From: Streptomyces tsukubensis
GTDB taxonomy: Bacteria > Actinomycetota > Actinomycetes > Streptomycetales > Streptomycetaceae
DNA length: 64,000 bases
NCBI RefSeq assembly: GCF_009296025.1
Contig: NZ_CP045178.1
Coordinates: 8,494,001-8,558,000 of the forward strand
Direction: 5' to 3'
The position numbers were made by a program, and so were the translations under genes. Under the pieces are notes generated by a model that worked only from the letters and a program-made list of their open reading frames with translations, had not been told where the DNA came from and ran no database searches. Of this stretch, positions 32,615-41,471 are shown in pieces. Position 1 is the first letter of the stretch, and every line of letters starts with the position of its first letter.

Positions 32615-33112
32615 ATGGATCGCACCGACAAAGCCCGCACCTACGACGCCGGGGCCAGGGAGGCGTCCGCCACGGCCGACAACGACGTGGAAGAGCTGGC
32701 GCGGGCCGCCGACGCGCTCTACTACGCGATGCGCCGGGCACGATCGGTGGCGGGCCGGGAGGACTCAGGGCTGAGCCCCGCCCAGCTGGCACTCATCGCC
32801 CCGCTGGCGGGGGAGGGGGAGCTGCCGGTGGGCAGGCTGGCGGCGGCGGCCGACGTCAGCGTTCCCACCGCCACCCGGATGCTGCAGCAGCTGGAGAGCA
32901 AGGGCAGCGTGACGCGACGGCGTTCACCCGAGGACGAGCGCCGGGTGCTGGTCGGCCTCACCGATGACGGCGCCCGCAGGCTCGACGCCGTACGCACCCG
33001 GCTGCACAAGCGTCAGCTCAGCCTTCTCGCCGGCTTCCCGCCCGCCGAGCGGGCCCGGCTCGCGGGCCAACTGCACCGCTTGGCCGAGGCCATCACCGCT
33101 CTGGACGCCTGA
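32615..33112 (+). CDS. MarR-family transcriptional regulator
   Basis: The 165-aa protein has the MarR winged helix: LSPAQLALIAPLAGEGELPV, LAAAADVSVPTATRMLQQLE, then SKGSVTRRRSPEDERRVLVG in which the D-x-R wing motif appears as DERR. Helices at both ends form the dimer interface. MarR proteins typically respond to phenolic ligands, fitting the divergent aromatic-acid decarboxylase-like gene. An upstream TTG at 32582 is in frame, but it would run translation through both operators, so the ATG at 32615 is preferred. No clear ribosome site is seen; translation may be leaderless or nearly so. Confidence 0.87.
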   Translation: MDRTDKARTYDAGAREASATADNDVEELARAADALYYAMRRARSVAGREDSGLSPAQLALIAPLAGEGELPVGRLAAAADVSVPTATRMLQQLESKGSVTRRRSPEDERRVLVGLTDDGARRLDAVRTRLHKRQLSLLAGFPPAERARLAGQLHRLAEAITALDA

Positions 33113-33606
33113 GGAGCGCTCGCGGGACCGGCTCTCTGGTCACCGTCCTGCGGTCGACCCGTCAGTGGCCCGCGACGTGACGCGGAGCGTGTGACGGCCT
33201 GCCACACACCCGAGGCCGTGGCGGCGACGAGAGGGGCTGAACGTCGCAGGCCGGTCGCCGGCGAAATGTACGTGCACTACGGTCAGATCTACGTTCGGAG
33301 CGATCCTGGGAGAATGCCGACCCTGGCCTCTCCGCGACGCTCGCAGGCCACAGCGGTGGGCTTGCCGGGGCGGCCACGTCCGCGGTCCGCGCCGTTTCGG
33401 CAGCGACCTGGTGCACACCCGCGACACCCTGGGTCCCGCAGGCCGGAGCGCGTCGCCGACCGCGGGCATGGCGCTCGGCCCCGCCGTGGTGGTGCGCGCC
33501 CCCGGTGAGGCGCGCACCCCTGAACGGATCCCACAGCCGCACTTCGCTCGTCCGCCGGGCTCGCCGCCGTCCGGCCCGCCCCCCAATGCGCCGGGTGCGC
33601 CGCGCT
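33113..33606. other. Gap between converging MarR and beta-helix genes
   Basis: About 490 bp with no recognisable gene or clear hairpin. Frames on both strands are Arg/Pro/Ala-rich and look like GC-driven shadows. Confidence 0.5.
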
Positions 33607-35451
33607 CTACCCGGTGACCCGGAACGTGTCCTTCGAATCGTTCTGGATCTCCACCTGGCCCGGAAGCAGGTTCTTGACCGTGTTGCCGGAGAAGGTTCCG
33701 GCACCGGTGACCCCCGGGGCGATCCAGAGTCCCTGGTTCGCCGGGCCGTCGATGGTGTTGTTCTTGAGCGTCACTCGGATGTTCTTCTTGTCGATGTGCA
33801 GGCCGGCGCGCAGCGCGCCACGCATGGTGTTGCCGGTCAGAGTGACATTCGTGTACGCGTCGGGGTACTGCGACGTGGGCGCCGGAGAGCCGATCCGTAC
33901 GCCGTGCCGCGTCCCGTTCCAACCGCCGCCGCCGAGCAGGACGTTACCGCTGACCGTGGCGGACTCCAGTGGGTGTCCGCTGTCACCGAACACGGCGATG
34001 TCCATGGCGCTGTTGGAGGACACGCTCTTCACCAGGTTGTCGCGGAACTCGATGTCCCGGCCACCGGCGATCCTGAGGCCGTTGGCCCACCAGGGTGCGA
34101 CGGCGGTGTTGTTGAGTACCTTGGCGCGGTTCAGCTGCGCGTTCCTGCCTTCGGTGCCGGAGTCGGAGTAGACGGCGAAGGAGTCGTCGCCGGTGCCGCG
34201 GGCGAAGTTGTTGCGGACCGTGATGTCGTCGCCGCGCTTGTCGGGGCTCGGCGTGTTGCTGTTGTTGATGTTGTAGCCGTCGCCGTAGGTGTCCGCGGTC
34301 CGGCTGTCGCGGATGGTGCCGCCCGTCCCCGACAGCCAGTTGGCGTCGGTGTGCCGCGTCCACAACCGCTCGACCTGCCAGCCCTTGGCACCAATCGCGT
34401 TGATGCCGTAATCGGAGCCGCCGGGGCCGCGGACGTCGCGCCAGACGGCGTTGGCGTCGATCTGCAGGTCGCTGAGTTCGGTGCCCGAGCCGACCAGGAT
34501 CTGCGTGCGTTGCTTGGCCGGCAGCGGCGGATCGCGGTAGACCGTGGTGTGCCACATGCCGGCGCCGCGTACGGTCACGCCGGTGAAGTCCAGTGGTGCG
34601 GCGCCCTCGAAGCTGTTGGTCAGGTATGTGCCCGGCGGGATCCACGCCGTTCTGCCCTGCTCGCGCGCGGCGTCGACGGTCCTCTGGATGGCGACCGTGG
34701 AGTCCTTCTGGAATTTCGGGTCCGCGCCGTAGTCGACGACCGAGAGAGAGTTCTGCGGCCGGGTCCGCGCCGGCCCGACGTCCTCAAGGTCGACGGAGTC
34801 GATGGCGTAGACGGCGGCCTTGTTGGGGGTGTCCTTCTTCAGGGTGATGGTGGCGCCCGCCGGGACGGCGGCACCCTTCACCCAGACCGGGAACTCGTTG
34901 TAGAAGCGGTAGGCCTGCCCGCCCGCGTGCGGATCGTCGGGATCGGTGGACGCGCCGCGGTAGTTCCACGCCTGTTTGGAGCTGAGCGTGATCGCCTGGC
35001 GGTACTCGCCGTCGACGTAGAGGTTCAACGTCGCGGTGATACCGCCGCCGTTCGGCGCGTCGGGGATCGAGGCGCGCACCACGAGGGTGTTGGCCTTCTT
35101 TCCGGAGCCGTTGGGCAGTGTCACCGACTCGCCGGTCCTGTCCAGCTCGGCGAGGGCGTAGCCGGAGGCCTCGGTCTCCAGCGTGGCTTTGGTCGGCGCC
35201 GGGTCACCCGGCTTGATGGAGCGTAACGAGGCACCTGCCCCGAGTTCGCCGTCTTCGGCCTCGACCGTCACGAAGGGCGTCCTGGCTCCGGCCGGGGCCG
35301 CCGCCCTGACACCGGCGCGGGTGATGTCCGCGTGGCCTTCAGAACGCCGTTCGGTATGAGCTTCGGCCGTGGGAATCACGGTGAGCACGCCGGCGCCGAG
35401 CACGGTGGCGCCGAGCAGGTGGACGAGGATCCGTCGGGGCTTGCGACGCAT
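33607..35451 (-). CDS. Secreted CBM plus right-handed beta-helix polysaccharide-active protein
   Basis: The 614-aa protein has a signal peptide (LVHLLGATVLGAGVLTVIPTAEA), then an N-terminal beta-sandwich of about 150 residues (FVTVEAEDGELGAG to YAIDSVDLEDVGPA), similar to CBM35-type modules. A parallel beta-helix follows, opening with SLSVVDYGADPKFQKDSTVA and IPPGTYLTNSF and continuing with many N-rich turns (VRNNFARGTGDDSFAVYSDS, LKNNTIDGP). The layout resembles GH87 alpha-1,3-glucanase/mycodextranase or pectate-lyase-superfamily (PF12708) proteins; the exact activity is uncertain. It is divergent from the glycan operon and is the only clearly exported depolymerase candidate of that locus. 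Confidence 0.78.
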   Translation of the reverse strand: MRRKPRRILVHLLGATVLGAGVLTVIPTAEAHTERRSEGHADITRAGVRAAAPAGARTPFVTVEAEDGELGAGASLRSIKPGDPAPTKATLETEASGYALAELDRTGESVTLPNGSGKKANTLVVRASIPDAPNGGGITATLNLYVDGEYRQAITLSSKQAWNYRGASTDPDDPHAGGQAYRFYNEFPVWVKGAAVPAGATITLKKDTPNKAAVYAIDSVDLEDVGPARTRPQNSLSVVDYGADPKFQKDSTVAIQRTVDAAREQGRTAWIPPGTYLTNSFEGAAPLDFTGVTVRGAGMWHTTVYRDPPLPAKQRTQILVGSGTELSDLQIDANAVWRDVRGPGGSDYGINAIGAKGWQVERLWTRHTDANWLSGTGGTIRDSRTADTYGDGYNINNSNTPSPDKRGDDITVRNNFARGTGDDSFAVYSDSGTEGRNAQLNRAKVLNNTAVAPWWANGLRIAGGRDIEFRDNLVKSVSSNSAMDIAVFGDSGHPLESATVSGNVLLGGGGWNGTRHGVRIGSPAPTSQYPDAYTNVTLTGNTMRGALRAGLHIDKKNIRVTLKNNTIDGPANQGLWIAPGVTGAGTFSGNTVKNLLPGQVEIQNDSKDTFRVTG

Positions 35452-35508
35452 GAGTCACCTCTCCGGTAGTGGGGTCTCGGGTGGTGGGGGAGTGACATGG
35501 CATGAAAA

Positions 35509-35521
35509 TCCATCCGATGGA
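35509..35521. promoter_or_regulatory. Palindrome upstream of the beta-helix gene, TCCATCCGATGGA
   Basis: TCCATC-C-GATGGA, 58 bp upstream of the beta-helix start. It is AT-richer than its surroundings and flanked by AAAA and CTTAAGTC. The AAGTCC flank also occurs beside the GH43 operator at 27661, so a related repressor is possible. Confidence 0.45.
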
Positions 35522-35926
35522 CTTAAGTCAATGGCTCGGCAGACGTAACTTGTCGACACACGCACGATGTTCGGCTTCTTCCGGAGGTCGCGCGACCAGG
35601 CCGGTCGGCCTCCTCCTACCGCAGCCGCCGGCCTGCGGGACGCGGATCCCGTAGAGAGGGCCAAGAGGTCGGGGAAGGGGTGGGAGTCCCGGTCGCGCGG
35701 GCGGTCGGCGTCCCCGCTGTACCGTCCTGAGCTGGACATGTCCTGGACGTATCACGGAAATGAGCACCCAGTGCGGCGCGTTGCCACGCCGCTGCGGAGC
35801 GAGGGGTGGACGACTGCGTTCCGACGGCTTGGCACCCGAGTCAGGCGGAAGTCGGCCCACGACTCCCCGGCCGCCCTCGGTCGCCTCCGCTGCGGGCCTG
35901 CCCACAAGGCGAGTTAGTACAACGTA

Positions 35927-35956
35927 TTGACAAAGGTGAGTGGCGGTTCATACGTT
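35927..35956 (+). promoter_or_regulatory. Predicted promoter of the glycan operon
   Basis: TTGACA (35927-35932) and TACGTT (35951-35956) with an 18-base spacer, in a locally AT-richer stretch. It leaves an untranslated leader of roughly 275 bases before the oxidoreductase gene. Confidence 0.5.
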
Positions 35957-36087
35957 CGCAACATCACCGCCCGACCCGGCCCGTGCAGCGGCATCTCCCG
36001 CCACGGGCCCGCCGATCGGGTCAGCGTTACGACCTCCGACAGCCGCCGCGTCCTGCCACGCGGTACCGATGGGAGAGAGGCACCACT

Positions 36088-36252
36088 GTGACCACTGCGA
36101 ACCGGCGGTCCCTGGCCGTCCGCCCCGGCCGGGACGGGCATCACCCCGTGACGGTCGGCGACGCGTTCGTCCCGCCCTCGAAGGAGGGCGACTTCGACGC
36201 GCAGCGGGTGCGCACACCGACAGAGAGGGGACGGCTGTGGGCGAGCCGCTGA
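36088..36252 (+). CDS. Possible 54-aa leader ORF overlapping the oxidoreductase start
   Basis: A GTG with GGGAGAGAGG upstream opens a 54-codon frame (VTTANRRSLAVRPGRDGHHP to RLWASR) whose stop lies 15 bases inside the following gene. It could be a coupled leader peptide or chance. No homology recognised. Confidence 0.25.
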   Translation: MTTANRRSLAVRPGRDGHHPVTVGDAFVPPSKEGDFDAQRVRTPTERGRLWASR

Positions 36253-37310
36253 GGATCGGCATGGTCGGCGCGGGAAAGATCAGCGGCGCCTACCTCGCCA
36301 CGCTGAAGAGACTGGGCTCCGTGCGGCTGACCGCCGTCACCGACCTCGACTCCGCCCGCGCGCGGGAGGCCGCCGCGCAGGCCGACGCGGCCGTGGAGCC
36401 GTCACTCCGGCACCTGCTGTCCAGGGACGACGTGGACGCCGTCCTCAACCTGACGATTCCCGCCGCACACGCCGAGGTCACCCTCGCGGCGCTGCGCGCC
36501 GGCAAGCACGTCTATGGCGAGAAGCCCCTGGCCGCGGACCGTGCGGAGGCCGAAGCCGTGCTCGCCGCGGCCCGCGCGACGGGCCTGCGGATCGGCTGCG
36601 CCCCCGACACCGTCCTCGGCCCCGGTACCCAGACCGCCCGCAGGGCGGTCGACGACGGCCTCATCGGCACCCCCGTCTCGGCCACGGCCTTCATGACCTG
36701 CTTCGGCCACGAGAAGTGGCACCCGGACCCGGAGTTCTACTACCGGCCCGGCGGCGGCCCACTGCTCGACATGGGCCCCTACTACCTCTCCGCGCTGGTG
36801 CACCTGCTGGGTCCTGTGGTCAAGGTGACCGGTGCCTCCTCCCGGCCGCGCGAGCGGCGGACGATCGGCAGCGGCCCGCGGGCGGGGCACCGCTTCCCCG
36901 TGGAGGTCGACACCCACATCACCGGCGTCCTTCAGCACGCCGGCGGCGCCCTCTCGACCCTCATCATGAGCTTCGACGTACGGGCCGCCCGGCTGCCGCG
37001 GATAGAGGTGCACGGTACCGAGGCCTCGCTGTCCGTACCCGACCCGAACACCTTCGACGGCCCGGTGGAGATCCACCGCGGCGACGGCTGGCAGACGCTG
37101 CCGGTCTCCGCCGGCCACCCGGTCGCCGGACGCGGAGCCGGCCTCGCCGACCTGGCCGAGGCGCTGTCCGAAGGCCGCCCGCACCGCGCCTCCGCGGAAG
37201 TCGCCGCCCATGTCCTCGACGTCATGCTCACGCTCATGGACGCGGCGGACCAGAGCCGGACCCTGCCCGTCACCAGCGGCTGCGCACGTCCAGCCCCGGT
37301 CGCCCACTGA
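36237..37310 (+). CDS. Gfo/Idh/MocA-family NAD(P)-dependent oxidoreductase
   Basis: The 357-aa protein has an N-terminal Rossmann fold with LRIGMVGAGKISGAYLATLK and the family signature HVYGEKPLAADRAEAEAVL (EKP near residue 95). The C-terminal alpha/beta domain has HPDPEFYYRPGGGPLLDMGP for substrate binding. Such enzymes oxidise or epimerise sugars and inositols. I place the start at GTG 36237 behind GAGAGGGGA. It is first in the glycan operon, 28 bp before the first alpha-mannosidase, and probably handles a released sugar or uronate. Confidence 0.85.
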   Translation: MGEPLRIGMVGAGKISGAYLATLKRLGSVRLTAVTDLDSARAREAAAQADAAVEPSLRHLLSRDDVDAVLNLTIPAAHAEVTLAALRAGKHVYGEKPLAADRAEAEAVLAAARATGLRIGCAPDTVLGPGTQTARRAVDDGLIGTPVSATAFMTCFGHEKWHPDPEFYYRPGGGPLLDMGPYYLSALVHLLGPVVKVTGASSRPRERRTIGSGPRAGHRFPVEVDTHITGVLQHAGGALSTLIMSFDVRAARLPRIEVHGTEASLSVPDPNTFDGPVEIHRGDGWQTLPVSAGHPVAGRGAGLADLAEALSEGRPHRASAEVAAHVLDVMLTLMDAADQSRTLPVTSGCARPAPVAH

Positions 37311-37338
37311 CCCGCGCCACCCCACAGGAGATCCCTTC

Positions 37339-40300
37339 ATGCACGACGACCGGAAACTGGTCGAAGCCCGGCTGGAACGCGTCCTCCGTGAACGCGTCAG
37401 GCCGGCTGTCCACCCCGTCACCACACCCCTGACGGTGGAGATCTGGTCCACGTCGGGAGAGCCCGTCCCCGTGGCCGAGGGCCTGGCGGCGCCGACCCGC
37501 CCCATCGCGGCCGGCGACCCCTGGGGCACCCCGTGGGGCACCAGTTGGTTCGAGGTCACCGGCCAGGTGCCCGAGGAGTGGGCGGGCCGCACCGTCGAGG
37601 CCGTGCTCGACCTCGGCTTCACCCCGCGCCAGCCCGGCTTCCAGTGCGAAGGCCTCGTCCACGAGATCGACGGCACCCCCGTCAAGGGTCTCCATCCGCG
37701 CAACAATTACATCCGCGTCGGCGCCCCGGCGGTCGGCGGCGAGCGGATCCACTGGCGCATCGAGGCAGCCTCCAACCCCGACCTGGAGACGGACGGTGTG
37801 CCGTTCGGGCCGACCGCCCTGGGCGACACGGCGACAGCGGGCGACGCGCCCCAGTACGTACTCGGCGAGCTGCGTCTGGCCGTCTTCGACGAGACGGTGT
37901 GGGACCTGGTCATGGACCTGGAGGTGCTCGGTGAGCTGATGACCGAACTGCCGTTGGACGGGGCCCGCCGCTGGGAGATCCTGCGCGCCATCGGCCGGGC
38001 GCTCGACGCCGTCGACCTGCAGGACGTGAACGGCACGGCGCGGGCCGCGCGGGACGAGCTGGCCGGTGTGCTCGCCGCCCCCGCCACCCCCGTGGCGCAC
38101 CGTGTCAGCGCGGTCGGCCACGCCCACATCGACTCCGCGTGGCTGTGGCCGCTGCGCGAGACGGTCCGCAAGGTGGCCCGCACGGCGTCGAACATGACCC
38201 GGCTCCTGGAGGAGTACCCCGACTTCGTCTTCGCCATGTCCCAGGCCCAGCAGTACGCCTGGATCAAGGAGCACAGGCCCGAGGTGTACGCCAAGGTCAA
38301 GAAGGCGGTCGCGGACGGCAGGTTCGTGCCCGCGGGCGGGATGTGGGTGGAGTCCGACACCAACATGCCGGGCTCGGAGGCGATGGCCCGTCAGTTCGTG
38401 CACGGCAAGCGCTTCTTCCTCGACGAGTTCGGTATCGAGAACGACGAGGCCTGGCTGCCCGACACCTTCGGCTTCGCCGCGGGTCTGCCGCAGATCATCA
38501 AGGCGGCCGGCTCCACGCGGCTGCTCACCCAGAAGATCTCCTGGAGCAGGACCAACAGCTTCCCGCACCACACCTTCGACTGGGAGGGCATCGACGGGAC
38601 CCGGATCTTCACCCACTTCCCGCCCGTCGACTCGTACAACTGCGAGATGACGGGCAAGCAGCTCGCACACGCGGCCCGCAACTTCAAGGAGAAGGGCGTC
38701 GCCCGCCACTCCCTCGCACCGGTCGGCTACGGCGACGGCGGTGGTGGCACCACCAGGGAGATGGTCGCGAAGGCGGCGAGGCTGCGCAGCCTGGAGGGCG
38801 CCCCGACCGTCCAGTGGGAGACCCCGGCCGACTTCTTCGCCAAGGCCCGAGCCGAGTACCCCGAACCGCCGGTATGGGTCGGCGAGCTCTACCTCGAACT
38901 GCACCGCGCCACGCTCACCAGCCAGGCGCAGACCAAGAAGGGCAACCGGCGCAGCGAGTCACTGCTGACCGAGGCCGAGCTGTGGGCCGCCACCGCCGCG
39001 GTCAGGACCGGCTTCCCTTATCCGTACGAGGACCTCGACCGGATCTGGAAAACGGTGCTGCTGCACCAATTCCACGACATCCTCCCCGGCTCCTCCATCG
39101 CCTGGGTCCACCGTGAGGCGCGGGAGACGTATACGAGGCTGGCAGAGGAACTGGAGGCCGTCATCGCCGGCGCGCAGCGCGCCCTGGCAGGCGAGGGCAC
39201 CGGGGAACTGATCTTCAACGCGGCACCGCACACCCGCCGCGGCATCCCGCCCGGCGGCGCCTCGGCCGCGTCCGACGAGGGCGCCCGGGTACGGCCCGTT
39301 CCGCACGGCGGTGGCTACGTCCTCGACAACGGCCTGCTCCGGGTCGAGATCGACGGGCGCGGCCTGATCGTCTCCGTGTACGACCACGCCGCCGACCGCG
39401 AGGCGATCGCACCAGGACAGGCGGCCAACCTGCTACAGCTCCACCCCGACTTCCCGAACCAGTGGGACGCCTGGGACGTCGACGCCTTCTACCGCAACAC
39501 CGGCAGCGACCTCACTGACGTGTCCGCGCTGGGCGTCGAGGACTCCTCGGTGCGAGTCGTCCGGACCTTCGGCGGCTCACGGGTCAGCCAGTTGCTGTCC
39601 GTCCCCAAGGGCATCAAGCGCCTCGACATCGACACCGAGGTGGACTGGTACGAGCGGGAGAAATTCCTGAAGCTGGCCTTCCCGCTGGACGTGCGGGCCG
39701 AGCGGTACGCCTCCGAGACACAGTTCGGCCACACGTACCGGCCCACCCACCAGAACACGAGCTGGGAGTGGGCCAAGTTCGAGGCCTGCAACCACCGCTT
39801 CGTACATGTCGACGAGCCGGGCTGGGGCATCGCGGTCGTCAACGACGCCACCTACGGCCACGACGTCACCCGTACGGTACGGACCGGCGCCGACACCGGC
39901 ACGACGACGACCGTACGGGCCTCACTGCTGCGCGCCCCGCGCTACCCGGACCCGGAGACCGACCAGGGCGTGCACCGGTTCCACCACGCGCTGGTGCCCG
40001 GTGCCACCATCAACGACGCGGTCCGCGAGGGCTACCGGGCCAACCTGCCGGAACGACGGGTCACCGGCGGCGTCACCGAGGTGGCACCACTGGTGCGGGT
40101 CGACAACGACGCCGTCGTGGTCAGCGCGGTCAAACTGGCCGACGACGGCGGCGGCGACCTGATCGTCCGCCTCTACGAAGCGAACGGCGGCCGCGCCCGC
40201 GCCACCGTCCGCGCCGATGGCTTCGCCGCCGACCGGGCCCTCCTGACGGACCTGCTGGAACGCCCACTGGCCGGCGCCGAGCCCCCCGCGGTGGCCGACG

Positions 40301-40377
40301 GCGGCTTCGCACTCGCCCTGCGACCGTTCCAGATGGTCACCGTGCGCCTGCCGCGAAGCACGGGATCCCCCGCATGA
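37339..40377 (+). CDS. GH38 alpha-mannosidase (copy 1)
   Basis: The 1012-aa protein is a class II alpha-mannosidase of the cytosolic/AMS1 type, without signal peptide. The N-terminal sandwich (about 1-250) is followed by the catalytic barrel. The zinc site begins VGHAHIDSAWLWPLRETVRK (His near 261) and the nucleophile Asp is near 375 in AWLPDTFGFAAGLPQI. GGMWVESDTNMPGSE and FHDILPGSSIAWVH are also characteristic. It releases alpha-mannose from imported oligosaccharides. The ATG has AGGAG upstream. Its stop overlaps the next start (ATGA). A second GH38 lies 6.6 kb downstream in the same operon. Confidence 0.92.
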   Translation: MHDDRKLVEARLERVLRERVRPAVHPVTTPLTVEIWSTSGEPVPVAEGLAAPTRPIAAGDPWGTPWGTSWFEVTGQVPEEWAGRTVEAVLDLGFTPRQPGFQCEGLVHEIDGTPVKGLHPRNNYIRVGAPAVGGERIHWRIEAASNPDLETDGVPFGPTALGDTATAGDAPQYVLGELRLAVFDETVWDLVMDLEVLGELMTELPLDGARRWEILRAIGRALDAVDLQDVNGTARAARDELAGVLAAPATPVAHRVSAVGHAHIDSAWLWPLRETVRKVARTASNMTRLLEEYPDFVFAMSQAQQYAWIKEHRPEVYAKVKKAVADGRFVPAGGMWVESDTNMPGSEAMARQFVHGKRFFLDEFGIENDEAWLPDTFGFAAGLPQIIKAAGSTRLLTQKISWSRTNSFPHHTFDWEGIDGTRIFTHFPPVDSYNCEMTGKQLAHAARNFKEKGVARHSLAPVGYGDGGGGTTREMVAKAARLRSLEGAPTVQWETPADFFAKARAEYPEPPVWVGELYLELHRATLTSQAQTKKGNRRSESLLTEAELWAATAAVRTGFPYPYEDLDRIWKTVLLHQFHDILPGSSIAWVHREARETYTRLAEELEAVIAGAQRALAGEGTGELIFNAAPHTRRGIPPGGASAASDEGARVRPVPHGGGYVLDNGLLRVEIDGRGLIVSVYDHAADREAIAPGQAANLLQLHPDFPNQWDAWDVDAFYRNTGSDLTDVSALGVEDSSVRVVRTFGGSRVSQLLSVPKGIKRLDIDTEVDWYEREKFLKLAFPLDVRAERYASETQFGHTYRPTHQNTSWEWAKFEACNHRFVHVDEPGWGIAVVNDATYGHDVTRTVRTGADTGTTTTVRASLLRAPRYPDPETDQGVHRFHHALVPGATINDAVREGYRANLPERRVTGGVTEVAPLVRVDNDAVVVSAVKLADDGGGDLIVRLYEANGGRARATVRADGFAADRALLTDLLERPLAGAEPPAVADGGFALALRPFQMVTVRLPRSTGSPA

Positions 40378-41366
40378 CAGCTCCCCTTCCACTCCCCACG
40401 GCGGTGTGTGTCATGAGCCCGGAGGTCGCCGATCTCGTGCTCCCGCCGGACCTGCGCACCCTGCTCTCCCGGTCGGTCCGACTGCTCCCTCCCTCCGACG
40501 CCCCCTTCCCGGCCGCGCTCGCCGACGCGGAGATCCTCATCAGCGGTTGGGGCTGCCCACGCCTGACGGCCGACGTGCTGGCGCGCGCACCCGGGCTGCG
40601 GTTGGTGGCGCACGCGGCCGGCACCGTCAAATCGCTGGTGACCGAAGCGGTGTGGGAGCGCGGTATCACCGTGTCGTCGGCGGCCGACGCCAACGCGGGC
40701 CCAGTCATCGCCCACACCGTCGCGGTGATCACGCTCGCCGCGCGGCGGACGCTGACGACGGCCGCGGGCTACCCGGGCGGATGGCCGCGGACCGACGCCC
40801 GCGCGGGCGCCGACGGCCGCACGGTCGGCATCATCGGCGCCTCCCGCATCGGCCGCGGCGTGATCGCCGAGCTGACGCACGCCGACGCGGGCTACCGGAT
40901 ACTGCTCAGCGACCCGTACGTGACGGACGAGGAGGCGCGACTGCTCGGCGCGCGCCGGGTCGATCTCGCGGAACTCTGCCGCCTCGCGTCGGTGGTGAGC
41001 GTGCACGCGCCGCTGCTGCCGGAGACGACGGGACTCCTCGACGCGGGACTGCTCGCACAGCTCCCGGACGGCGGCGCGGTGATCAACACCGCCCGGGGCG
41101 CGATCGTCGACACACAGGCCCTGACCCGTGAGTGCGCCTCCGGCCGTCTGGAGGCGTACCTCGATGTGACGGACCCCGAACCCCTCCCACCCGATCACCC
41201 CCTGCTCGCGCTGCGGAACGTGCTGATCACCCCGCACGTCGCAGGTGCCCAGGGCAGCGAGGTGCGCAGGCTCGGCCAGTACGCGGCGGCCGAGGTCGCC
41301 CGGTGGGTGGCGGGCGGGCCACTGCACGGCGAGGTGACCAGGGCCGCGCTGCCACGGCTGGCCTGA
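40374..41366 (+). CDS. D-isomer-specific 2-hydroxyacid dehydrogenase
   Basis: The 330-aa protein has a cofactor fold with TVGIIGASRIGRGVIAELTH (GxSxxG variant of GxGxxG). Catalytic residues include Arg in VINTARGAIVD, Glu in VTDPEPLPPDHPL and His in LITPHVAG. The N-terminal substrate domain is ISGWGCPRLTADVLARAPGL. Family members reduce or oxidise 2-hydroxy acids such as glycerate, phosphoglycerate or a sugar acid. It overlaps the mannosidase by four bases (ATGA), so it is coupled. The role is inferred as processing an acidic sugar breakdown product. Confidence 0.88.
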   Translation: MTAPLPLPTAVCVMSPEVADLVLPPDLRTLLSRSVRLLPPSDAPFPAALADAEILISGWGCPRLTADVLARAPGLRLVAHAAGTVKSLVTEAVWERGITVSSAADANAGPVIAHTVAVITLAARRTLTTAAGYPGGWPRTDARAGADGRTVGIIGASRIGRGVIAELTHADAGYRILLSDPYVTDEEARLLGARRVDLAELCRLASVVSVHAPLLPETTGLLDAGLLAQLPDGGAVINTARGAIVDTQALTRECASGRLEAYLDVTDPEPLPPDHPLLALRNVLITPHVAGAQGSEVRRLGQYAAAEVARWVAGGPLHGEVTRAALPRLA

Positions 41367-41471
41367 GCGGCCCCCCCCACCGGGCTCAGCCACTGGACAT
41401 TCGCCCCTCCAACCCCGCCGGCCGGGAGCAGGCCGGAGCGCACCTCTTTCCAAGACGAAAGGGATCCACCG

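Larger units (their letters stand above)
35452..36236. other. Divergent regulatory region of the glycan locus
   Basis: About 785 bp between the beta-helix gene and the operon. It holds the palindrome at 35509-35521, a predicted promoter at 35927-35956 and a short plus frame 36088-36252. The frame starting at 35567 lacks a ribosome site and family resemblance. Confidence 0.5.

Noticed and set aside
35567..35917. Plus-strand 116-codon frame starting MFGFFRRSRDQ
   Set aside because: No ribosome site, poor third-position bias in the second half and no family resemblance; it lies within the divergent control region.
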